A stretch of DNA of 11,294 nucleotides from CAYHKY01 sp964357355. GTDB lineage: Bacteria > Patescibacteriota > Microgenomatia > UBA10105. Where the stretch lies: assembly GCA_964357355.1 (NCBI GenBank), contig CAYHKY010000054.1, positions 1-11,294 on the forward strand, read 5' to 3'. The notes beneath the pieces are model-generated. The model saw nothing but the letters and a program-made list of their open reading frames with translations, made no database searches and was not told the origin of the DNA. This document shows positions 1 through 4,870 of this stretch, piece after piece (within the stretch, counting starts at the first letter, position 1; every line of letters begins with the position of its first letter). A program made the translations under genes and the position numbers.

Positions 1-18
1 AACTTTCCCCCAAGGTAA

Positions 19-39
19 CCCTGTAGCAAAGCTACAGGG
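19..39. repeat. Perfect 9-bp hairpin after the GT2 gene
   Basis: CCCTGTAGC (19-27), loop AAA, GCTACAGGG (31-39) form a perfect 9-bp stem beginning 9 bases beyond the stop codon of the GT2 gene. Placement suits a transcription terminator for that minus-strand gene. However, no U-tract follows in the direction of transcription (the next bases there are TTACCTTGGGGG), so it could equally be a small mobile palindrome. The GT2 protein ends early, so an insertion that truncated the gene is a real alternative. Confidence 0.5.
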
Positions 40-47
40 AATAGACG

Positions 48-1187
48 TTATTCAAATTTTTCAAAGATGGTAAGGTTAGGCGATGTAATCACGCGCTTAA
101 ACATTTTCTTGATGTTGTGGCTATGCCCCTCAGCCCAGCGCATCCGTTGCCTGATGAGGCGCTTGATTGTAGAAACACACTCGCTGGGAGCTTGGATATA
201 AGGTGTATATGCTACTTTGTAGCCTTGCGCGTATAACCTAAGCGTGAGTTCCAAATCTTCGGTGATTGAAGTTCCCCAACCGAAAGATTTTAATAGATCA
301 GCTCTCACCATAAATACACTCCCGGCAATTTGTTTCAAACCCTGGTAAATCTCAACACCGCTTCTTTCAATCACATAAGAACCGGAGTACTCGGTCCTCA
401 CCCCGCGAGTTACCCAGTTTTCACTTTTGTTAAGGATATGCCATTGGTAGCCTTGGGCAGCAGCAATGTTACTGTTCGTATATTTATCTTTCTCCAGACT
501 CCCGGTGAACAATTGGAAGTATTTCAGGAACTGTTCAATTGAATCCCCAAACGGAATGAAGTCAGCATCAAATACGACTACAAATTCAGTTTTCGGATCC
601 ATGAGGGTAAGTGCTTGGGCAAGAGCTGCACCTTTGTAGCCTTCCCTGGTATCACGGTGGGAAATTTTGACTTTAGGGTGATTTCTCCATTCATTAACCT
701 TATCTTTAGTCTCATCTGTGGAATCATCACAGATAATGACCTCATAATTTTCATAAGTTAGTGAAGTCATAGCAGTCAACAGTCTGTTTACCACACGTTT
801 TTCGTTAAATAACGGTAAATGGATTGAGACGAAGGGATGCCTTTGTAGTTCAACCTCAGAAACGTCAGGAATAAATGCTTTAGAGAATGAAGTAATTCCG
901 TTTTCTTTTGATTGGTCAGATTTTCGGGCAAGAAAAAGCACAAAAATCACACTTAAATAATATTTAAAAGAGTAGATGAAGAAAATGAGACCGCAGGCAA
1001 GAGCCATAAAGGCAAAGAAATACCCGGCGGTTTCACCTGCACTCCGGGAAGAAGTAAAGGTGGAAATAATAAGAAGTGTAACAACCGAAAAAGAGAAAGA
1101 AGATAGGAAGCTAAAAATGAAAGCAAGTTTTTTGGAGAATACAGTCCTGCCAGCTCTCTTAACACCGGCAGGAGGAGGTGCTGGCAA
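48..1187 (-). CDS. Membrane GT2 glycosyltransferase, processive (cellulose/hyaluronan synthase-like), C-terminally short
   Basis: This part encodes a family 2 glycosyltransferase expected to transfer sugar from a nucleotide donor on the cytoplasmic face of the membrane. Numbered from the TTG at 1187, a Pro-rich basic leader is followed by two hydrophobic segments (about 21-43 and 56-87). The GT-A domain runs from about 117: DD at 154-155, DAD at 207-209 (metal/nucleotide), TED at 309-311 (catalytic base) and QRMRW at 347-351. That D, DxD, TED, QxxRW set is diagnostic of processive GT2 enzymes. Family members normally continue with several more membrane helices; this one stops 28 residues after QxxRW, so it looks truncated. 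The start is doubtful: TTG 1187 has no ribosome binding site, and the frame stays open upstream to the UGA at 1314-1316 with no ATG, GTG or TTG in between. It is most likely the downstream half of a larger gene (see 48-2042). Confidence 0.85.
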   Translation of the reverse strand: MPAPPPAGVKRAGRTVFSKKLAFIFSFLSSFSFSVVTLLIISTFTSSRSAGETAGYFFAFMALACGLIFFIYSFKYYLSVIFVLFLARKSDQSKENGITSFSKAFIPDVSEVELQRHPFVSIHLPLFNEKRVVNRLLTAMTSLTYENYEVIICDDSTDETKDKVNEWRNHPKVKISHRDTREGYKGAALAQALTLMDPKTEFVVVFDADFIPFGDSIEQFLKYFQLFTGSLEKDKYTNSNIAAAQGYQWHILNKSENWVTRGVRTEYSGSYVIERSGVEIYQGLKQIAGSVFMVRADLLKSFGWGTSITEDLELTLRLYAQGYKVAYTPYIQAPSECVSTIKRLIRQRMRWAEGHSHNIKKMFKRVITSPNLTIFEKFE

Positions 1188-1313
1188 GAGGTTGGGAGTA
1201 AGTTGCGATAGTATGGGCGAGGGTAAGTCTTGGGACGCTGCTGGTAAAACTGCTAGCGTCGGCTGATTCCGGCTGGCGTAGTACTTACGATCTGCCGCTT
1301 TGTTTAGTTGGTA

Positions 1314-2042
1314 TCAATTTAATATAGTCTGCACGCTTCCATAACTAAGCTTGATGTTTTTTGCAATTAGCAGCGGATGAAGTTTTCTGACTGAAAGGGC
1401 AGGATTATTAATTACCGCATCAAGGACTGCAATGGTTTTATCTTGAGGCAACGCTTTATAGTGATCTTGTCCACTTTTGTAATGCGGTGTCAGTGCGTCA
1501 ATCTTCCGACCGGCCTGGTATTCCCTTAACCATTTATAAAGTGTGAACCTGGAAATATGATACCTACGGGAAATCCCGGTGATACTAGACTGCCTGGATA
1601 ACACTTCCTTTATATATGCAAGTCTTGCATCAGCGGATATCTTCCCCCTTTGGCTGGGGGAAAAAATTGGCGGAAGATTGGAGCTGTAAAGTGTACGTTT
1701 CAAATACGTAGATAAGTTATTGCGGGTAAGCAGCGATTGAATTCCCCCGTAACTGACTTTGATACCTTTCTTTTGTGCTTCATTCCACAACTTAGTGTGG
1801 CTTAACTTGGGATTTTGGCAGATAATATCGACAATTTTTTCTGTGGTATTTGGTTTGAGACTACGATGATGCCTGGAACCTCTAATAAATCTGTTTTCAA
1901 GAGATCCTTCTTGCATGCGTTTTTTCCACTGATAGAAGCTGAAACGGGATATCTGCCATTTCTTACAAATATCCGTAACAGTTATAGGCGACTTAAGTTC
2001 ATTGAGAATCGTTTTTTTATCCTCGGCAGAAAATCTGGGCAT
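1314..2042 (-). CDS. Tandem helix-turn-helix protein, transposase-type DNA-binding domains without a nuclease
   Basis: The 242-residue product is a tandem duplication of one DNA-binding module. Copy A (about 4-110) has a recognition helix region ISRFSFYQW (31-39) and a second winged-helix-like part ending in SYGGIQSLL (97-105). Copy B (about 135-242) repeats both as ISRFTLYKW (163-171) and SYGSVQTIL (233-241). Each module resembles the paired HTH segment at the N terminus of IS3/IS481-type integrases, where it binds transposon ends. No DDE/rve catalytic domain follows, so it is not an active transposase by itself. Copy B is cut by UGA exactly where copy A has Arg107, and the homology continues beyond the stop (YQLNKAADRKYYA against NNLSTYLKRTLYS). 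The ATG at 2042 sits 6 bases from a -10 box. DNA binding is inferred; the target is unknown. Confidence 0.75.
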   Translation of the reverse strand: MPRFSAEDKKTILNELKSPITVTDICKKWQISRFSFYQWKKRMQEGSLENRFIRGSRHHRSLKPNTTEKIVDIICQNPKLSHTKLWNEAQKKGIKVSYGGIQSLLTRNNLSTYLKRTLYSSNLPPIFSPSQRGKISADARLAYIKEVLSRQSSITGISRRYHISRFTLYKWLREYQAGRKIDALTPHYKSGQDHYKALPQDKTIAVLDAVINNPALSVRKLHPLLIAKNIKLSYGSVQTILN

Positions 2043-2048
2043 ACACTC

Positions 2049-2078
2049 ATGTTAGGAACTTTCAGTAATGCTTGTCAA
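2049..2078 (-). promoter_or_regulatory. Sigma70-like promoter of the HTH gene, leaderless geometry
   Basis: Read on the minus strand, a perfect -35 TTGACA (2073-2078) is followed by 18 bases and a -10 TAACAT (2049-2054, 4 of 6 consensus bases). Six bases then separate the -10 from the ATG at 2040-2042, which places the expected transcription start on or next to the ATG. No Shine-Dalgarno sequence precedes the ATG, which agrees with a leaderless mRNA. Confidence 0.6.
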
Positions 2079-2510
2079 GAAGCCTTTTTCAAAAAATACG
2101 GGAAGGAGTAATTAGTATCAATGAGAACGGTATAATGAATAATATAGGTCTATATTTGTGGCTAATTATGATGAATTATTATATATAGGCTTAGCAAGAG
2201 TCATAATTGTTCCAATCCTAATAGAATTACTATCAGGTTATATTTTATTTAATGGCTTCATAGCAATCCAAAAAAAAGGTTTTTCCGAAATTTGAGCTGA
2301 GTGAATAATAATGTGGAGTATTCGGAGAAAATTACATGGCAAGCTGGGTACTTATAGTACGCGGAAATAGAATATGTGTTAAGTAATACCTTGTCATCAT
2401 CAAAGCGAAAAAGCTGATTTGCGCCCAGAGACATCGAAGTATTAGAGCGGATAACAGTTCAGAATTCCGATAGTTTATTCTTCGAACGAGGCCAATAGCT
2501 GAAGTGAGAA

Positions 2511-2538
2511 GTTCTCTCCGTCAGCTGACGGATCGAAC
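2511..2538. repeat. 16-bp perfect palindrome inside a longer inverted repeat
   Basis: TCCGTCAGCTGACGGA (2517-2532) is its own reverse complement. It is flanked by GTTC (2511-2514) and GAAC (2535-2538), which also pair, with a two-base mismatch between. As DNA it resembles a dimer-binding operator; as RNA the tight loop makes a less convincing terminator. No gene starts nearby, so its role is open. Confidence 0.5.
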
Positions 2539-2589
2539 AATATCGTTTCTATCGGAAAAGTGAACAGTTACAAGAGGGGTATAGAATCT

Positions 2590-2723
2590 ATTCAGTTTTT
2601 ACCAACGTAGCCACCTTATTGTCATCCCCGCCCTCGATGGCACTCGAGGGTAAACTCCGGCGGGGATCTTTTAAATAGATTCCCGTTTTCACGGGAATGA
2701 CAGATTATCGGGAAGAACTGAAT
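2590..2723. mobile_element. MITE/REPIN-like element, copy 1 (134 bp)
   Basis: The ends are ATTCAGTT (2590-2597) and AACTGAAT (2716-2723), a perfect 8-bp inverted repeat. Inside is a core of two hairpins in opposite orientation (2621-2701), running from GTCAT to ATGAC. The first hairpin pairs ATCCCCGCC with GGCGGGGAT and contains a nested hairpin, CCCTCGA/TCGAGGG (2631-2650). After ATCT, a 7-base spacer and AGAT, the second pairs ATTCCCGT with ACGGGAAT. Read in reverse, its outer 23 bases match the left end of copy 2 (4723-4745) at 20 positions, so the two are homologous elements in opposite orientation. No transposase is encoded; movement would need one in trans. Confidence 0.75.
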
Positions 2724-2724
2724 T

Positions 2725-2763
2725 CACTCGGGGTATATACTCGAACGAATTCAAGTATGAGTG
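2725..2763. terminator. Possible weak hairpin beyond the 2780-4708 gene
   Basis: CACTC (2725-2729) can pair with GAGTG (2759-2763), and ATACT (2737-2741) with AGTAT (2754-2758), with a bulge on one side. It lies 17 bases past the TAA of the minus-strand gene, where a terminator would be expected, but there is no U-tract and the stem is imperfect. Confidence 0.2.
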
Positions 2764-2779
2764 GTATAATAACTCCGAA

Positions 2780-4708
2780 TTATTTAACTTTATAAACTTT
2801 TGTACTTCCCATTTCCAAAATTACCTTCCCATTTTGGGCAATATACACTTCATCAATCGCTTTCTCAAACCAGCGTTCACGATCACCGACTAATATATAA
2901 TCTACTTTATATTTTTGCCACAACGATTTGGCTGCTTCACCACCACGATACATCGTGTGGATGTCAGTTTCCCGCTCATCCCAGCCCTTAATCCCCCAAG
3001 ACCAGGAGTTTCCCGGAAATCCGAGAAGGATCCTGCGGCCGGAGAGCGCAGTCACGGGGTGGTCATGGATTGCTGCTGTCAAGAATATGGCATCAGTGGG
3101 CGTTTTATTTCGTACCTCTACCGCAAATTCCTGATCTTCCTTTGACCAAAGTCCGATTTTGACCCGGGAGGTATCCAATAGCCTTCCCGCCTCAATTATC
3201 CCTGATAATGTAAGTGAAATAAATAGCAGACCTGCACAAATTTGTCCGAATGGCTTTATCTGCCTAATTTGGCTAATCCACGCCAGTCCGGACATCACAA
3301 ATACTGACCCCAACAAATACCAGTAGGTAAATATCTTCAAATTGTCATATCCCCAATTGGCAAACTGAAACAGGTTCGGAACGATAAATAGTGACAGGCT
3401 GGCAAATCCCAACACCCTGGCAAACGGAGTAAACTTACCTTTCCATAAACCGAGAAGCATAAGCGGCAGAAAAAAACCGGTGTTTTTGAACCAGAATAAA
3501 AAGAAGTTTTCACTCCCCTTCATCCATCCGAAATGAAACGGAAACCCATTGCTTTGGGATAAAAACAACGGCAATTGAACAATGCTCAATACGCCAAACG
3601 GCAAAAAGAAAAGGAATATGGCTTCCAAATATTTCTTTTTGTATCTTTTATCACCCCTTATTAAGCCCATTACCCCTATCACCCCAATCGTAAGTGTAAG
3701 TATCACAAGACTCAAGTACGAGTGGGTATGAAAAAACGGCATCAGGCCAGCCAAGATTCCGGCCAGAATAAATAAACGTAACTTCCTTTCCCGCCAACCT
3801 ACAAAGACCAACCACAGGACAGCAAAGAAAAGCGGCAAGCCAAAAAGAAACGCCCGCTGCGGTAGTATTTCCGAGTATAAAAAAGTGAAAAACCACATAC
3901 CCTTTTCAGCCCAAAATGTATATTCACGCGGCGGAGAAAAAAGTGTTTGCACCAATGTAACTTCATCAACAAATGCTTCCTGTAACCAAAATACGCATCC
4001 CATACCACCCCAAAAAAGTGACAGGAATAATGCTCCAAATCCCATAAACAACCTAGGTGGCTTTAGTAAATTATTCTCCAGTGCAAGATAAAGTCCGAAA
4101 AATATCAGCGTCAATACTACACCTGGTATTACAAACGCAATCGGTAAACTTACCCCTAACGCCAAAAATACTCCGGATAGAAAATCAGCAAAAAACGGGT
4201 AAATTAGGGGTATTGGGGCAAATGTGGGATTTTGCGGCGGAAAATTACCTCCCCAGGCAAAGTTGGCAGCTAGTCCCATATGCACCGGCCAATCTGTCCA
4301 TACTAGCCTGTCTCCGGCAACTAATTGACCGCCTTCCCCATAAAATAGACTCCGACCAAAGAGCCAAATAATAAGCAGGATAAAAAAAGTAGCTCCCAGT
4401 TTCTCCCGTAACGTCAATTTTCTGACCCCAAATAAAAGCTTAAATGGCGCAGAAAATATTTGTTTCATGTTTCCTTTACCCCACCACCACGATATGAAAG
4501 ACATGAAGACTAATACGCCCAATATCGTCACTTTGTTAAAGGGTAAAAAGAACCCCAGGAAAAATAGTGTCAAGGTCACACCGACGATTCCAATAAGTAC
4601 GGAAATGAATGAAGATACCGGAGTGTTTTCAACATTCACTTGTAATTTCCTAACTATTACTGAACCAAATAAAAAGCTGACAATGAATAAAAAAAATGTG
4701 CTTAACAT
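2780..4708 (-). CDS. Polytopic GT-C-like membrane glycosyltransferase, paralogue of the 4871-7066 gene
   Basis: This is a 642-residue integral membrane protein with roughly a dozen hydrophobic segments and a soluble C-terminal part from about residue 530. After the third or fourth membrane segment lies an extracytoplasmic loop with TDWPVH (D139, H143), a DxxxH motif, then PIPLIYPFFADFLSG (about 165-179). An acidic residue in the first large outer loop is the hallmark of GT-C enzymes (GT39/PMT_2 superfamily), which use lipid-phosphate sugars. The C-terminal part carries a DAIFLTAAIHDHPVTALSGR segment, also conserved in the divergent neighbour. The exact family and substrate are not recognised. 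The ATG at 4708 gives an immediate membrane segment. No Shine-Dalgarno is present, and the start is only 14 bases from the mobile element at 4723-4820, so its promoter must overlap that element. The stop is TAA. Confidence 0.8.
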   Translation of the reverse strand: MLSTFFLFIVSFLFGSVIVRKLQVNVENTPVSSFISVLIGIVGVTLTLFFLGFFLPFNKVTILGVLVFMSFISWWWGKGNMKQIFSAPFKLLFGVRKLTLREKLGATFFILLIIWLFGRSLFYGEGGQLVAGDRLVWTDWPVHMGLAANFAWGGNFPPQNPTFAPIPLIYPFFADFLSGVFLALGVSLPIAFVIPGVVLTLIFFGLYLALENNLLKPPRLFMGFGALFLSLFWGGMGCVFWLQEAFVDEVTLVQTLFSPPREYTFWAEKGMWFFTFLYSEILPQRAFLFGLPLFFAVLWLVFVGWRERKLRLFILAGILAGLMPFFHTHSYLSLVILTLTIGVIGVMGLIRGDKRYKKKYLEAIFLFFLPFGVLSIVQLPLFLSQSNGFPFHFGWMKGSENFFLFWFKNTGFFLPLMLLGLWKGKFTPFARVLGFASLSLFIVPNLFQFANWGYDNLKIFTYWYLLGSVFVMSGLAWISQIRQIKPFGQICAGLLFISLTLSGIIEAGRLLDTSRVKIGLWSKEDQEFAVEVRNKTPTDAIFLTAAIHDHPVTALSGRRILLGFPGNSWSWGIKGWDERETDIHTMYRGGEAAKSLWQKYKVDYILVGDRERWFEKAIDEVYIAQNGKVILEMGSTKVYKVK

Positions 4709-4722
4709 AAATAAAAGAAAAC

Positions 4723-4820
4723 ATTCAGTTCTTTCCGAAAACCTGTCATTCCCGGCTCGACCGGGAATCTTTTAGTGAAGATCCTCGCATTCGCGAGGAT
4801 GACAATGACATATACTGAAT
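4723..4820. mobile_element. MITE/REPIN-like element, copy 2 (98 bp), between divergent genes
   Basis: The ends are ATTCAGT (4723-4729) and ACTGAAT (4814-4820). The core at 4745-4803 runs from GTCAT to ATGAC: hairpin ATTCCCGG/CCGGGAAT (4748-4755 with 4761-4768), ATCT, an 8-base spacer, AGAT, then hairpin ATCCTCGC/GCGAGGAT (4781-4788 with 4793-4800). The core is 59 bases, the same length as the copy at 6185-6243. The stem bases differ between copies but always stay paired. The element fills most of the 162-base divergent intergenic region and probably shapes the promoter of the minus-strand gene. Confidence 0.8.
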
Positions 4821-4858
4821 CCTTACAAAAATAATATTTGCATCAAAGCTTTATTTCT

Positions 4859-4864
4859 TATAAT
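4859..4864 (+). promoter_or_regulatory. Consensus -10 box, leaderless start of the 4871 gene
   Basis: TATAAT is a perfect -10 hexamer and ends exactly 6 bases before ATG 4871. The -35 is weak (TTGCAT at 4838-4843 with a short 15-base spacer). There is no Shine-Dalgarno sequence. The arrangement argues that ATG 4871, rather than the earlier in-frame TTG at 4838, is the true start, and that the mRNA is leaderless. Confidence 0.55.
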
Positions 4865-4870
4865 GTCAGA

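Larger units (their letters stand above)
48..2042 (-). pseudogene. Probable HTH-HTH-TM-TM-GT2 fusion gene split by an in-frame UGA
   Basis: The HTH part and the GT2 part lie in the same reading frame, and the only interruption over 664 codons is TGA at 1314-1316. The 42 codons between that stop and TTG 1187 are open. They first complete the second HTH copy (YQLNKAADRKYYASRNQP) and then form a Pro/Leu-rich linker into the membrane anchor. The simplest reading is one ancestral protein: two cytoplasmic HTH modules, a flexible linker, two membrane helices and a cytoplasmic GT2 domain. The topology is consistent, with the N terminus and the catalytic domain both inside. The present state may be a nonsense mutation (for example CGA to TGA), readthrough, reinitiation to give two proteins, or a sequence error. 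The short C terminus of the GT2 half favours decay. Confidence 0.6.
2043..2589. other. Non-coding stretch upstream of the HTH gene
   Basis: No convincing gene is visible here. It is AT-rich, with a perfect TATAAT at 2131-2136 on the plus strand but no good -35. A 45-codon frame from GTG 2158 to TGA 2295 encodes a hydrophobic peptide with a KKG tail; it has no ribosome binding site and may be chance. The second half (about 2300-2589) holds a palindrome near 2511-2538 and otherwise nothing recognisable: no tRNA, rRNA or known ncRNA signature was seen by eye. With the mobile element that follows, the whole gene-free stretch extends to 2779. It could be decayed sequence. Confidence 0.5.

Noticed and set aside
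1146..1186. Inverted repeats CCTGCC/GGCAGG and TGCCAGC/GCTGGCA
   Set aside because: They lie in the Pro/Ala-rich linker coding sequence and are explained by codon composition; no copy elsewhere in the window.
1314..1316. UGA read as glycine, as in Gracilibacteria/Absconditabacteria
   Set aside because: UGA ends the 4871-7066 gene at the expected place, overlapping a convergent gene, and no other gene has internal UGA codons. The aligned residue in the other repeat is arginine, not glycine.
1314..2042. Complete insertion sequence transposase
   Set aside because: No DDE/rve or other nuclease domain follows, no terminal inverted repeats were seen at the borders, and the frame continues into the GT2 gene.
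2101..2108. GGAAGGAG, a Shine-Dalgarno-like sequence on the plus strand
   Set aside because: The following ATG (2121) opens only a four-codon frame ending in TAA.
2158..2295. 45-codon frame from GTG encoding a hydrophobic peptide with a KKG tail
   Set aside because: No ribosome binding site, no -10 box at the leaderless spacing, and AT-rich DNA easily yields hydrophobic frames. Noted in the intergenic entry but not called as a gene.
2444..2470. GAGCGGATAACAGTTCAGAATTC resembles a lac-operator or vector sequence
   Set aside because: The match to the operator stops after GCGGATAACA, and the surrounding sequence has no vector or lac features; taken as coincidence.
2577..2737. GGGGTATA direct repeats on both sides of copy 1 as a target-site duplication
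   Set aside because: They lie 5-6 bases outside the inverted ends rather than adjacent to them, so they do not fit a normal target duplication.
4838..4870. TTG 4838 as the start of the plus-strand glycosyltransferase
   Set aside because: The 11 extra codons overlap the consensus -10 box and are not hydrophobic; ATG 4871 fits the leaderless spacing seen at two other genes.
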